From Candidatus Poribacteria bacterium (GTDB lineage Bacteria > Poribacteria > WGA-4E > WGA-3G), in the NCBI GenBank assembly GCA_003635185.1, contig PYJA01000015.1, positions 8,249-72,248 of the forward strand: 64,000 nucleotides of DNA. The letters run 5' to 3'. The notes beneath the pieces are model-generated. The model saw only the letters and a program-made list of their open reading frames with translations. It made no database searches and was not told where the DNA came from. Shown piece by piece: positions 17,920-27,190 of the stretch. Positions within the stretch are counted from its first letter, which is position 1; each line of letters starts with the position of its first letter. Made by a program: the position numbers and the translations under genes.

Positions 17920-19374
17920 TCAATCCAACGGAAACAACGGCCGCCGAACATTCTCATACCTAAAATGCAGCGGATTCACCGCAGTCAATCCCGGTGTATC
18001 CACCTCAATAATCTTCCCAGCAATTGGTTCGTAGGCAGCGCGATATGCAATGGCAGCTTTCACAACAATCATCCGCATCGCTTCTGGATTGATGCCGAGA
18101 CTCAGTAGTTGCTGCAGGCTAAAAGGTGTTTGACGGTTGCTTGTCAGTACCACTAACGAGTCTCCTACAGCAACAACAGCTGTTAACCCTTGATTGTGGT
18201 ATTTTTGTCCGCCGTGGCGCGGTTCTGTCTCAATAAAATGTCCATCATGAATTAATCGGACTCTACCTCGAATTGGAACAGGATTCCCGTGTTGATTATC
18301 AGTTTTTCCACCGACCTGTAAAGACACTTGATTGCCAACGCCAATCTGAGTACAGGTCTGCACACATTCAGGATCACATAGCACCACGACAAATTCTGAT
18401 GCTTTTTGTCGTAGCAACTCCGCCAGAATGAAAGTGCTGTCACCGGGTGAACCGCCGCCAATGTTATCCCCCATTTCAACAAGAATTATAGGGTATTTGT
18501 TGCTTGAAATTGCTTGCTGTACAGCGTCTGCTGCGTCAGGTAGATTCAGTGTTAATTGGTCGTGGACATTCCACAACATATCTGATAACCGAGTAGCTTC
18601 TGTTTTTGCAAGTTGTGGGTTATCGTCCGTTACAACAACGAAGGATGGACCTGCCTCATGGACATCTGCGTAAGGATACCCCGCTGCTACATTAGCCACA
18701 AGAACGTTAGAATCGGTTTCAAGTTGCCGAGCTGCGTTTAGAATAGAGGACATTGGTTCCGTACTTGTATTTTGATATAGGATATTGAGTAGCATCGGTG
18801 GTTTGGCAAGTACCTGTGTAGGTGTTGCCTCTTCTCTGAGAATACGCATTATCAATTTTGCTGCCTGTAACCCGCGTTGCCGCTGATCAATGTGTGGGTT
18901 TGTTTTGTAGATTACAAACGCTGTTGAATTATCAACCATCTGCTGAGAGACATTTGCATGATGGTCAAGTGTGACGACAATTGGCAAAGATTCACCGAAG
19001 GTATATCGTAGTCTTTTTAGCACTTCTCCATCACCATCAGGATAACTTTCTGCCACCATCGCGCCGTGCAGGGCAAGCAGGAATCCATCCAGTTTCTGCA
19101 TTGCTTTGAGTTGTTGGACAAGCATATCGGTGAGTTTATCAAAAGCATCATTAGTTACGGGACCAGCAGGTGTGGCAGTCGCCATCACGGTAGGATGTGC
19201 CGTGTAGTTATAGTCTTCTGCACCTTGAATAAACCCGCCCATTTCATGATGTGTCCCTTTCCATACCGAAAACAGATCATCTCCAATAGTGTGAGAAAAC
19301 GCCTCAAAATCGGTAGGGGTTTTACTGAACGTATTAGATTCGTGCATGATCCCACCAATAGCAATCGTAGCCAT
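17920..19374 (-). CDS. M81 (MlrC-like) family metallopeptidase
   Basis: About 484 residues, the usual length of the MlrC/DUF1485 family. The N-terminal ATIAIGGIMHESNTFS is typical, followed by LALHGAMVAES, VVTLDHHANVS, VIYKTNPHIDQ with a metal-site His, and VEMGDNIGGGSPGDSTFIL. MlrC cleaves linearised microcystin; most relatives have unknown substrates, so a broad amidohydrolase or peptidase role is all that can be claimed. Two ATG codons are adjacent (19377, 19374); the second is chosen because AGGAG is then 6 bases away. It is on the minus strand just upstream of the zorA promoter region but is probably unrelated to defence. Confidence 0.85.
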   Translation of the reverse strand: MATIAIGGIMHESNTFSKTPTDFEAFSHTIGDDLFSVWKGTHHEMGGFIQGAEDYNYTAHPTVMATATPAGPVTNDAFDKLTDMLVQQLKAMQKLDGFLLALHGAMVAESYPDGDGEVLKRLRYTFGESLPIVVTLDHHANVSQQMVDNSTAFVIYKTNPHIDQRQRGLQAAKLIMRILREEATPTQVLAKPPMLLNILYQNTSTEPMSSILNAARQLETDSNVLVANVAAGYPYADVHEAGPSFVVVTDDNPQLAKTEATRLSDMLWNVHDQLTLNLPDAADAVQQAISSNKYPIILVEMGDNIGGGSPGDSTFILAELLRQKASEFVVVLCDPECVQTCTQIGVGNQVSLQVGGKTDNQHGNPVPIRGRVRLIHDGHFIETEPRHGGQKYHNQGLTAVVAVGDSLVVLTSNRQTPFSLQQLLSLGINPEAMRMIVVKAAIAYRAAYEPIAGKIIEVDTPGLTAVNPLHFRYENVRRPLFPLD

Positions 19375-19513
19375 CATGTTCTCCTATAAATGTCGTTGTG
19401 TTCTGAAATTATTATGGATATTCTATAATGCCAACTCTGAAGCAATTTAGGGTGTGTCCATATTTTGCAAAAGTTTGGGCTAAGGTGCGTTGTCTGAGAC
19501 GTTTCCCATTTTG

Positions 19514-19673
19514 GTGTCTGAATCGCGGATTATCACAGATTTCACGGATTATTGAGTTTGGGACTCCCAAATTCCTATTCAAAGTTTGCCTAAATCTCTT
19601 GAAAAGGAACTTATCTTGTGAACCTCCCATCCGCGTCTTCCGTGTCTTCCGCGAAAATCCGAGATTCAGACAC
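19514..19673. repeat. Inverted-repeat element in a non-coding gap
   Basis: Arms 19514-19531 and 19656-19673 are 18-base inverted repeats with one mismatch (GTGTCTGAATC-CGGATT type), 124 bases apart. Between them lie GGATTATCACAGATTTCACGGATTA-like stretches and TCCGCG repeats. Long open frames on both strands here mirror each other because of the symmetry and look non-coding. The gap 19378-19824 otherwise holds only the promoter below. Confidence 0.55.
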
Positions 19674-19711
19674 ATGCAAAAAACTTTACACACCCACATT
19701 TTAAAAATATC

Positions 19712-19741
19712 TTGACGAAAAGCGTAAAAATAGTGTATCAT
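19712..19741 (+). promoter_or_regulatory. Sigma70-type promoter for the HD hydrolase gene
   Basis: TTGACG (19712-19717) and TATCAT (19736-19741) are 18 bases apart, 84 bases upstream of the ATG at 19825. A reasonable but not perfect match; activity is inferred. Confidence 0.45.
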
Positions 19742-19824
19742 TTAACACTGTTTTAATCTTGAAATTTCTAATATGTTTTGGAATACTAACATTGATAGGC
19801 GCGAATTGAGTAGCGATAGAACGC

Positions 19825-20436
19825 ATGGCGGAAGATAGCACGCGGAAAAACCGCATTGAAGAAGCGATAGAACTCGCCGCACAGGCACACGATGGGCAAT
19901 TTCGGAAAGGCACTCGGACCCCGTATATATCGCATCCGTATGCTGTTGGTCTGATGTTGATGAATGCCGGGTGTTCGGAAACAGTGGTCATTGCAGGAAT
20001 TCTGCACGATACCGTTGAGGATACCGACCTGACGTTAGAATATATCCGAAAAAATTTTGGCGAATCTGTCGCTGACATTGTTGACGGTTGTTCTGAAAAT
20101 AAATCTTTGCGGTGGCGGGAACGAAAGACTGAATGTATTGAAGCATTAAAAATCGCAACTACAGAGGTTTGTCTCGTAACGTGTGCCGACAAACTTCACA
20201 ATCTACGGACTGTGATTTCAGAATACGATGACATCGGTGATGCGGTATGGGAACGTTTTCACGGTGGGTTAGAGGCGCAGGCGTGGTATTACTGCAGCAT
20301 ATTAGAGAGTCTACGGTTTCAGAGAGAAAACTACATAAACGGGACTTGTGAAGACACTTTACAGAAACAGTTAGAAATTATTTACAATCAGTTGCATCAA
20401 GCTGTCAAGTGTCTTTTTGATAAAGAAACTGAATGA
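19825..20436 (+). CDS. Stand-alone HD hydrolase of the RelA/SpoT-HD (MESH1-like) type
   Basis: 203 residues, only an HD domain. Motifs match the hydrolase half of RelA/SpoT: AAQAHDGQFRKGT, YISHPYAVG, AGILHDTVEDTD (HD pair) and VTCADKLHNLR (last metal ligand). No synthetase or TGS domain follows, so it resembles small alarmone hydrolases that degrade (p)ppGpp or related nucleotides. Substrate is inferred only from the family. No strong ribosome binding site precedes ATG 19825. It has its own promoter candidate and is followed by a MITE-like element, so it appears monocistronic. Confidence 0.85.
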   Translation: MAEDSTRKNRIEEAIELAAQAHDGQFRKGTRTPYISHPYAVGLMLMNAGCSETVVIAGILHDTVEDTDLTLEYIRKNFGESVADIVDGCSENKSLRWRERKTECIEALKIATTEVCLVTCADKLHNLRTVISEYDDIGDAVWERFHGGLEAQAWYYCSILESLRFQRENYINGTCEDTLQKQLEIIYNQLHQAVKCLFDKETE

Positions 20437-20533
20437 AGGTTGTGTGCTTTTTCACAGTAATCACCACATGGGAACTATTGATATACTCTCCCAGCTAAAG
20501 CAAGGAGATTCTTTATATTTTCGCTTATAACAA

Positions 20534-20677
20534 AGAGTTAAAATGAAGATTAAATAAATATTTCAGTAAAAAGCGAGGTTAGGAACCTCGCCAGCAGCAA
20601 GTGCACCTCCCTTGCTGGCGAGGTTTCCTAACCTCGCCAAATTAACCAATTTATTTCTTAATCTTCATAATAACTCT
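20534..20677. repeat. MITE-like element carrying a GGCGAGGTT hairpin core
   Basis: The ends 20534-20553 and 20658-20677 are 20-base inverted repeats with 2 mismatches (AGAGTTA-ATGAAGATTAA). The core (20573-20638) is a long imperfect hairpin of GCGAGGTTAGGAACCTCGCC with AGCAGCAAG/CTTGCT inside. The same 22-base hairpin core is found at 38919-38940 between different ends. It may also act as a terminator for the HD gene. Confidence 0.6.
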
Positions 20678-20732
20678 TGATACACAAAAAGTCTGCACGA
20701 TCAACTTACTCTTTTTGACAAGGAGAACACTT

Positions 20733-21173
20733 ATGATATTCAGAGTCCTACAAGATGTGAAAAAGTTGTTATCTTCTCCAGAACGATGGACACGCGGAAC
20801 ACTTGCACGCAACCGAAAAGGAAAAACGAATTGGCAGAATTCCAATGCCGAAAGTTTTTGTATGACAGGAGCCGTCAACCGTATTATCTATGATTTAGCG
20901 ATCGATAATAAGGCTAAGGTTTGGACAGATACGATGGCAGCCCTTTTCGATGCCATTACAGCAGACGCAAAAGAACCTCTATACATTCAGCGAAAAGGCG
21001 GTCAAGCAATGACACTATACAGAATGATAGCAAGATTCAACGACAAATCTACTTACAATGATATTATTAGAATTCTTGATAAAGCAATTGAGAGTGAGGA
21101 GCAGAAATTTTTCAAAACATTAAGGATGCAAGAAAAAGGAATTGGACCTTTGCCCAAAGACCTACATCCCTAA
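20733..21173 (+). CDS. DUF6197-like protein
   Basis: 146 residues from ATG 20733, which has AAGGAG 7 bases upstream; the frame stays open to TTG 20715, but the ATG is preferred. The protein looks like DUF6197: an N-terminal LQDVKKLLSSPERWTRGTLA, then NAESFCMTGAVNRI, and a helical C-terminus ending MQEKGIGPLPKD. No enzymatic motif is visible and the role is unknown. It ends 18 bases before selD, but the genes need not be functionally linked. Confidence 0.7.
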   Translation: MIFRVLQDVKKLLSSPERWTRGTLARNRKGKTNWQNSNAESFCMTGAVNRIIYDLAIDNKAKVWTDTMAALFDAITADAKEPLYIQRKGGQAMTLYRMIARFNDKSTYNDIIRILDKAIESEEQKFFKTLRMQEKGIGPLPKDLHP

Positions 21174-21191
21174 ATACAAAACCTCAAAATT

Positions 21192-22238
21192 ATGACAAAC
21201 AAAAAAATTCGTCTTACTGCCACCGTCAAATGTGCTGGTTGAGCATCAAAACTGGCTCCGGGTGAGCTTTCACACATTTTAAGTAATTTGCCTAAATCTA
21301 CCGACCCGAACCTGCTTGTTGGCACAGAAACTTCTGATGACGCTGGCATCTACCGTATTTCAGATGACCTTGCCCTTGTGAATACGGTAGACTATTTCAC
21401 CCCTATCGTGGACGATCCTTATACATTCGGTGCAATTGCAGCGACAAATTCGCTGAGCGATGTGTATAGCATGGGTGGCACACCGAAAACTGCGTTGAAT
21501 ATTACCTGCTGGCCCAAAGCGGACCTTGATCTCTCTATTCTTGGTGATATTGTGAAAGGCGGTGCTGAAAAGGCAGCTGAAGCGGGAGCAGCACTTCTCG
21601 GCGGACATACGGTAGATTCACCCGAATTGATGTATGGTCTTGCTGTAACCGGTGTTGTGCATCCAGAGAAGTTTGTCAAAAACTACGGTGCGCGTCCTGG
21701 TGATGTCCTCATTCTAACGAAAAATCTCGGCATTGGCATTCTCACTACTGGATTGAAATTCAATAAAATCAGTGATGAAGTCTTGCCGCAATTGGTTGAA
21801 TCCATGACGCGACTCAACGCGTCTGCGTCTGCGGTTATGTTAAAATATGATGTCACCGCATGCACAGATGTGACAGGTTATGGATTGTTGGGTCATGCAT
21901 CAGAAATGGCGGCAGGAAACAGTGTGCGCCTAAAAATAGATAGCAGTGCGGTTCCTTACTTTGAAGATGCTCCCTCACTCGTTGCTAAGGAAACCTACAC
22001 GCAAGCATATCTTGCAAATACGAAGTTCCTTTCGGATAAGGTTTCGTTCAGCTCGTCAGTTTCAGAGGAAATGCGCCATATTTTGATGGAAGCAGAAACG
22101 TCGGGCGGACTGTTATTTGCGCTGCCTGCAGAAAATGCAGATGCAGCCATAAAAGAACTTCACGCTGGTGATTGCCCTGAAGCTGCTGTAATTGGCGAAG
22201 TCGTAGCAACGGATGCAGCACACATTGAGGTGCATTAG
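21192..22238 (+). CDS. selD: Selenide, water dikinase with in-frame selenocysteine (UGA)
   Basis: SelD makes selenophosphate from selenide and ATP for selenocysteine and selenouridine synthesis. Reading from ATG 21192, the frame crosses one TGA (21240-21242) in KCAG-U-ASKLAPGEL and continues to 22238, giving 348 residues, the normal SelD length. The TGA falls at residue 17 with Lys at 20. E. coli SelD has its catalytic Cys17 and Lys20 at the same positions, so TGA is read as Sec. The ATP domains are clear: TSDDAGIYRISDDLAL, VDYFTPIVDDPYTFGAIAA, NSLSDVYSMGG and LLGGHTVDSPE. An annotation beginning after the TGA (near 21288) would lose the active site. Overlap with pyrE is avoided; pyrE starts 26 bases later. 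Confidence 0.93.
21240..21268 (+). promoter_or_regulatory. UGA recoding site with bacterial SECIS-like hairpin
   Basis: The TGA at 21240-21242 is followed 11 bases later by a stem GGCTC (21254-21258) / GAGCT (21264-21268) with a CGGGT loop containing G residues. Position and size fit bacterial SECIS elements, which lie in the coding region just after UGA and bind SelB. The stem is short (four Watson-Crick pairs and one wobble), so the exact fold is uncertain. Confidence 0.6.
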
Positions 22239-22263
22239 ACTACTTTCCCAATGGAGAGATTAC

Positions 22264-22785
22264 ATGACAAAACCTGAATTAGCAAAGCATATTCGTGCTG
22301 TTTCATACCTTACAGGTGAATTTACACTCCGCTCTGGGAATATCAGTAACTTTTACTGGGATAAATATCGGTTTGAAAGTCGTCCAAACCTTCTTACCGC
22401 AATAGCTAAAGAGATGGTTAAATTGCTACCGACAGAATATGAAGGGTTGGCGGGTTTGGAATTAGGGGGGATTCCGCTCGCTACCGCAATTTCCTTACAA
22501 ACAGGAGTTCCGTGTTTTTATGTCCGCAAAGAGGCGAAAACTTACGGCACATGCAATCTCATAGAAGGTGGTGTCCAAGAAAAAAGCACACTTGTTGTAA
22601 TAGAAGATGTTATCACAACTGCGGGACAGGTTTGTACTTCCATAGAACAGATTCGGGCAGAAGGACACACAGTGGAACATGTTGTGGCAGCTATTGACCG
22701 ACAAGCGGGGGGAGAAGAAAAAATCAATGCGATCGGTTGTTCATTCGCATCAGTTTTTACACTTGCGGAGTTGGAAGCTGTATAA
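22264..22785 (+). CDS. pyrE: Orotate phosphoribosyltransferase
   Basis: 173 residues. PyrE transfers phosphoribosyl from PRPP to orotate in pyrimidine synthesis. The PRPP loop is VVIEDVITTAGQV; substrate parts include GEFTLRSGNISNFYWDKYRF and CFYVRKEAKTYGT. The start is ATG 22264, with GGAGA just upstream; the longer open frame from 22213 overlaps selD and adds no known sequence. It follows selD by 25 bases and may be cotranscribed. Confidence 0.9.
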   Translation: MTKPELAKHIRAVSYLTGEFTLRSGNISNFYWDKYRFESRPNLLTAIAKEMVKLLPTEYEGLAGLELGGIPLATAISLQTGVPCFYVRKEAKTYGTCNLIEGGVQEKSTLVVIEDVITTAGQVCTSIEQIRAEGHTVEHVVAAIDRQAGGEEKINAIGCSFASVFTLAELEAV

Positions 22786-22940
22786 CATCTTGTCGTTTTC
22801 AAACGGAACACTAAACACACTTCACAAGTAATAAAAATCAGACACAATCGGCACAACGTATAAAAAATAATAGTAATTCCGCTACAGTAAAGAAAGCAGG
22901 AACAAACCGTAAGAGATTACGAGAAATGTGAAAAAAAGAG

Positions 22941-23729
22941 ATGAAAATACTGTTTATTGGAGATATTGTTGGAAATCCGGGGAGAAGAGCTGTAACCGAA
23001 TTTTTGAAAAAACTAAACAGAGCTTCTGAAAATTTATATGACTTTATCGTTGCCAATGCCGAAAACGCTGCTGGAGGAAGAGGTTTAACATTTGACATTG
23101 TGGACCAGTTATTAGCAGCAGGCGTTTCTGCGATTACAACGGGAAACCATGTTTGGGATCAGAAAGAAATCCTTGACTTTGTTGATACAACACCGCAATT
23201 GATTCGTCCAGCAAACTATCCTACGCAAGTGCCTGGACGCGGTTTTACCATAGTCCCTTCAGTTGATGGACGTGCCAAACTCGGTGTAATCAACCTCGCG
23301 GGGCAGGTATTCATGAACAGATACACCAATCCATTTCATGCCTTGGATGAAATACTAACTGAAGTGAAAGTAGAAACACCGTATGTGATTCTGGATTTTC
23401 ATGCTGAAGCAACCTCAGAAAAGATGGCAATGGGATGGCATGCAGATAGTAAAATAAGTGCAGTGATTGGAACACATACACACGTTCAAACAGCAGATGA
23501 GCGAATTCTGCCACAAGGCACAGCGTATATTACGGATGTCGGCATGACAGGTCCTCATGATTCGGTTATTGGGAGCAGGATAGATAAGGTCGTTGAAAGT
23601 TATTTGACAATGATGCCTACGCGCTTTGGTGTGGCGAAAGACAATGTCAAGCTAAATGCAGTTGAAATTGAATTGGATGATGAAACAGGATTAGCACTCA
23701 GTATTGAAAGAATTCAATACCAGGTTTGA
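22941..23729 (+). CDS. YmdB/TIGR00282-type metallophosphoesterase
   Basis: 262 residues, typical length. Metal-binding motifs are LFIGDIVGNPGRRAV (first Asp), VANAENAAGGRG, ITTGNHVWDQKEI (Asn-His) and VIGTHTHVQTADERIL. The C-terminal YITDVGMTGPHDSVIG is a family signature. In Bacillus the family member YmdB is a 2',3'-cyclic nucleotide phosphodiesterase; role here is by homology. It precedes xseA by 41 bases and may share a transcript. Confidence 0.9.
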   Translation: MKILFIGDIVGNPGRRAVTEFLKKLNRASENLYDFIVANAENAAGGRGLTFDIVDQLLAAGVSAITTGNHVWDQKEILDFVDTTPQLIRPANYPTQVPGRGFTIVPSVDGRAKLGVINLAGQVFMNRYTNPFHALDEILTEVKVETPYVILDFHAEATSEKMAMGWHADSKISAVIGTHTHVQTADERILPQGTAYITDVGMTGPHDSVIGSRIDKVVESYLTMMPTRFGVAKDNVKLNAVEIELDDETGLALSIERIQYQV

Positions 23730-23770
23730 AATCTTTTAAGCATAAAGCACTCGTTTTGAGGATACCCTGA

Positions 23771-24991
23771 ATGCAGTTAGAACTTCCGATGCCTCGGACA
23801 ATTTTCAGTGTGACGCAAATCACTAAAACCCTGTCCCGCATAATTGAACAGCAACCACTACTTCAAAATGTGTGGATAAAGGGACAAGTTTCAAATCTGA
23901 GTCGGCCTGCGTCTGGACATATCTATTTCACGCTTAAAGATGAGAACAGTAACATCAGAAGCGTTGCGTTTCGGAGTAGTGCATCTCGGTTACAGTTTGT
24001 GCCGCGTGACGGAGACGAAGTTCTGGTCCAAGGACGAATCAACATCTATGCTGCAAGCAGTGAATATCAGATAATTGTTAATGCGGTAGAACCCCTTGGA
24101 ATTGGTGCACTGCAGCGAGCTTTTGAGGAACTCAAACAGAAGCTTGCAGATGAAGGGTTATTTGATGCTGCTCACAAAAAACCGTTACCTATGTTTCCAA
24201 AGAAAATCGGGGTGATCACCTCCGAAACAGGTGCTGCACTCCAAGATATTCAACAGCAGCTTCAAAAAAGGTATCCTTTAGCGGAACTCCTGCTTTATCC
24301 GACTCTTGTGCAAGGGGAATATGCTGCGGCACAGATCGCCCATGCCGTAGGTACAATGAACAACAGAACGGATATAGACGTTTTGATTGTAGGACGCGGC
24401 GGCGGTTCGCTGGAAGACCTATGGGTATTTAATGAAGAAATTGTCGCACGTGCAATCTTCGACTCCAAAATCCCAGTTGTCTCTGCTGTCGGTCATGAAA
24501 CAGATTTTACCATATCTGATATGGTCGCAGACCACCGATCTCCTACACCGTCTGCCGCTGTAGAACATATTGTCCCTGACCAGCAGGAGCTTTTAGCACA
24601 ATTACAAGGATTTAGAGAACGTCTTAACAGACTCATTTTGCGTAGACTTGAAACACAACATGACGAACTTGATGCGTTGGAATCAGGTCTTTCGCCATCT
24701 AAGCAAAAAGATACTATCTATCAGTTGTCTCAATCTATTGACGGTCTTGAAGCAGCGTATAAAAAAGCAATAAATGATAGATTGAAGGTAGAAAGCAATC
24801 AATTACAGTCCTTGGCTGCTCGATTAAATGGACTTAGCCCGTTAGCGACCCTAAAACGAGGGTATAGCATTTGTAGGATATCCTCTGGAGATGTTGTAAC
24901 GTCAAGTGATCAGATAAATGTTGGAGAACGGCTTGATGTAAAACTCTCAGAAGGTAATCTCGTTTGCACGGTTGACGAATGTTTAGATTAA
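23771..24991 (+). CDS. xseA: Exodeoxyribonuclease VII large subunit
   Basis: 406 residues. The N-terminal OB-fold part (FSVTQITKTLSRIIEQQP, VWIKGQVSNLSRPASGHIYF) and catalytic part (KIGVITSETGAALQDI, LIVGRGGGSLEDLWVFNEE, VSAVGHETDFTISDMVADHR, SPTPSAA) are all present. A helical C-terminal part ends with LKRGYSICR. ExoVII degrades single-stranded DNA in a complex with XseB, whose gene follows 42 bases later. GAGGATA precedes ATG 23771. Confidence 0.93.
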   Translation: MQLELPMPRTIFSVTQITKTLSRIIEQQPLLQNVWIKGQVSNLSRPASGHIYFTLKDENSNIRSVAFRSSASRLQFVPRDGDEVLVQGRINIYAASSEYQIIVNAVEPLGIGALQRAFEELKQKLADEGLFDAAHKKPLPMFPKKIGVITSETGAALQDIQQQLQKRYPLAELLLYPTLVQGEYAAAQIAHAVGTMNNRTDIDVLIVGRGGGSLEDLWVFNEEIVARAIFDSKIPVVSAVGHETDFTISDMVADHRSPTPSAAVEHIVPDQQELLAQLQGFRERLNRLILRRLETQHDELDALESGLSPSKQKDTIYQLSQSIDGLEAAYKKAINDRLKVESNQLQSLAARLNGLSPLATLKRGYSICRISSGDVVTSSDQINVGERLDVKLSEGNLVCTVDECLD

Positions 24992-25033
24992 AACACAGCG
25001 AATTATATAATATTATCAGGTAAGGAGAAACTG

Positions 25034-25264
25034 TTGACATTTGAAGAAAAACTTGAAAGACTAAAAGAAATTGTTGAAACGTTAGAGGCTCCAGACACTT
25101 TGGAATTAGATGCTTCCCTGACACTTTTTGAGGAAGGGGTGAGTTTAGTCCGTTCATGTAGGGAGCTCCTTGACGCGGCAGAGGTGAGAGTGCAAAATGT
25201 GTCCCAAGAAGAGAACGGGGACATCGGTGCAGAATCTATAGTCGAAGATGAAAACGGAGTATAG
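25034..25264 (+). CDS. xseB: Exodeoxyribonuclease VII small subunit
   Basis: 76 residues. FEEKLERLKEIVETLEAPDT and SLTLFEEGVSLVRSCRELLD match the XseB helical core. The start is TTG 25034 with TAAGGAG upstream. Its tail is acidic. It follows xseA directly and stops 1 base before the dxs ATG, an order common in bacteria. Confidence 0.88.
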   Translation: MTFEEKLERLKEIVETLEAPDTLELDASLTLFEEGVSLVRSCRELLDAAEVRVQNVSQEENGDIGAESIVEDENGV

Positions 25265-25265
25265 G

Positions 25266-27125
25266 ATGGTTTTGGAAAAAATCAACAACCCCTCGGATCT
25301 AAAGAACCTAAATGTAAGTGAGCTTAAAACACTTGCTGAAGAGATGCGCGCACATTTATTGTCTGTACTGTCCGAACATCCAGGACATTTTGCTCCCAAC
25401 TTTGGCACTGTAGAACTTGCAATAGCGGTGCATACTGTTTTTGACACGCCACGTGATAAAGTAATTTGGGATATCGGGCATCAGGCATATCCACATAAAC
25501 TTCTTACAGGACGTTTAGACACTTTTGAGACTTTACGGCAAACTGATGGCATCAGTGGGTTTCTGAGTCGTGACGAAAGTAAATACGATGTGTTTGGCGC
25601 TGGACATTCAAGTACTTCAATTTCAGCTGCATTAGGGATAGCCGCTGCCCGCGATGTGAATAACGATGACTTCAAGGTTATTGCTATTATCGGTGATGGC
25701 GGATTGACTGGTGGGATGGCACTTGAAGGTCTCAACGCAGCAGGGGACTTTAAAAAAGATATGTTGGTTATCCTAAATGATAATCAGATGTCAATTTCAC
25801 CTACTATCGGTGCAATCTCAAAACACTTTCACAAATTGATTAGTTCGCGCGGCTATAATCGTCTTCGCTCAGGTGCTAAAGAATTGATAAACTTTTTTCC
25901 ATCAGATGCAAAAGCATTGGCACAGAAGATTGAAGCATCGCTAAAACCTGGCACGTTGTTTGAGGAATTTGGATTCAGATATTTTGGCCCCCTTGATGGA
26001 AACGATTTAGAATCGTTAATTCCTATTCTCACAGGAATTCGGGAGTTGACCGGTCCGATTTTGGTGCATGTTGTAACCAAAAAAGGTAAGGGGTACCCAC
26101 CTGCCGAAGAAGACCCAGTAGGATTTTATAGTGTCAGTGGTCAGTTCGATCTGAAAACAGGTAAATCACTTCGCCCCGCATCCGCTACACCTAAGTACAC
26201 AGATGTTTTTAGCCGCACCTTAATTGAAATGGCAAAAAAGGATTCTCGGATTATTGGTGTGACGGCAGCCATGCCAGGAGGAACTGGTTTAGACAAATTT
26301 TCTGAAGCGTATCCAGAACGGTGCTTTGATGTGGGTTTAGCAGAGCAGTGCGCTGTTACCTTTGCAGCTGGACTTGCTACTGAAGGATTGAAGCCAGTTG
26401 TGGCTATCTACTCAACCTTTTTACAACGCGGTTATGATCAGGTCCTCCACGATGTGTGTATTCAAAATTTACCTGTAGTTTTCGCACTTGACCGTGCAGG
26501 CCTTGTCGGCGCGGACGGACCAACACACCATGGTGTTTTTGATATTGCTTACTTACGTTCAATTCCAAATATCGTGTCAATGGCACCCAAAGATGAAAAT
26601 GAATTGCAGCACATGCTAAAAACTGCGCTCACTTATGAGATGGGGCCTATCGCGTTGCGTTACCCACGCGGAACAGGGACCGGCGTAAAGTTAGAAACGG
26701 AGGCTAAACCGCTGCCCATCGGAAAGGCTGAAATTTGCCATGAAGGTGAAGATTTACTGATTGTCGCACTCGGAAACCGTGTGTATCCCGCACTTGAGGC
26801 GGCACAGACCTTAAGTAAAACCGGAATCGAAACAACAGTGGTGAACGCACGCTTTATTAAACCTTTAGATACTACATTGATTGTAGATTTAGCAAAACAG
26901 ATTGGCAAAATAATTACAGTGGAAGACGGTGTATTGATGGGTGGCTTTGGCAGTGCCGTACTTGAAGCACTCGCAGCAGAAGCCATTACAGATGTCCGTG
27001 TGACTTCACTCGGTGTGCCAGATCGGTTTATTGAACATGGAGACGTGAAAACATTGTACGATAGATACGGTTATGATACAGAAGCCATCATCCGCGCTGG
27101 AGTTGCCTTAGCTGTTGGGGTGTAG
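25266..27125 (+). CDS. dxs: 1-deoxy-D-xylulose-5-phosphate synthase
   Basis: 619 residues, usual length. It condenses pyruvate and glyceraldehyde 3-phosphate, the first step of the MEP isoprenoid pathway. The thiamine-diphosphate parts are visible: DIGHQAYPHKLLTGR, GAGHSSTSISAALG, GDGGLTGGMALEGLN, LNDNQMSISPTIGA, then DVGLAEQCAVTFAAGLA, FDRAGLVG-like ALDRAGLVGADGPTHHGVFD, and ALRYPRG. ATG 25266 is favoured, with GGAG 7 bases upstream; ATG 25248 would overlap xseB and adds six residues. Confidence 0.93.
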   Translation: MVLEKINNPSDLKNLNVSELKTLAEEMRAHLLSVLSEHPGHFAPNFGTVELAIAVHTVFDTPRDKVIWDIGHQAYPHKLLTGRLDTFETLRQTDGISGFLSRDESKYDVFGAGHSSTSISAALGIAAARDVNNDDFKVIAIIGDGGLTGGMALEGLNAAGDFKKDMLVILNDNQMSISPTIGAISKHFHKLISSRGYNRLRSGAKELINFFPSDAKALAQKIEASLKPGTLFEEFGFRYFGPLDGNDLESLIPILTGIRELTGPILVHVVTKKGKGYPPAEEDPVGFYSVSGQFDLKTGKSLRPASATPKYTDVFSRTLIEMAKKDSRIIGVTAAMPGGTGLDKFSEAYPERCFDVGLAEQCAVTFAAGLATEGLKPVVAIYSTFLQRGYDQVLHDVCIQNLPVVFALDRAGLVGADGPTHHGVFDIAYLRSIPNIVSMAPKDENELQHMLKTALTYEMGPIALRYPRGTGTGVKLETEAKPLPIGKAEICHEGEDLLIVALGNRVYPALEAAQTLSKTGIETTVVNARFIKPLDTTLIVDLAKQIGKIITVEDGVLMGGFGSAVLEALAAEAITDVRVTSLGVPDRFIEHGDVKTLYDRYGYDTEAIIRAGVALAVGV

Positions 27126-27190
27126 AGTCAACTTAGAATCATCAAAATACGTTACGAATAGTAGAGATAACTCAAGTTGCTACCTCGTAG

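Noticed and set aside
17920-19374. M81 gene as part of the defence locus
   Set aside because: It is a typical metabolic family member with its own ribosome site, upstream of zorA on the same strand but with a separate gap and no functional link.
19412-19741. Two facing open frames of about 100 codons in the gap before the HD gene
   Set aside because: They mirror each other because the DNA is an inverted-repeat element; no ribosome site or family similarity.
21288-22238. A shorter selD starting at ATG 21288, or a frameshifted selD
   Set aside because: The frame is continuous from 21192 with one TGA exactly at the Sec position; no shift is needed, and the short form lacks the catalytic residue.
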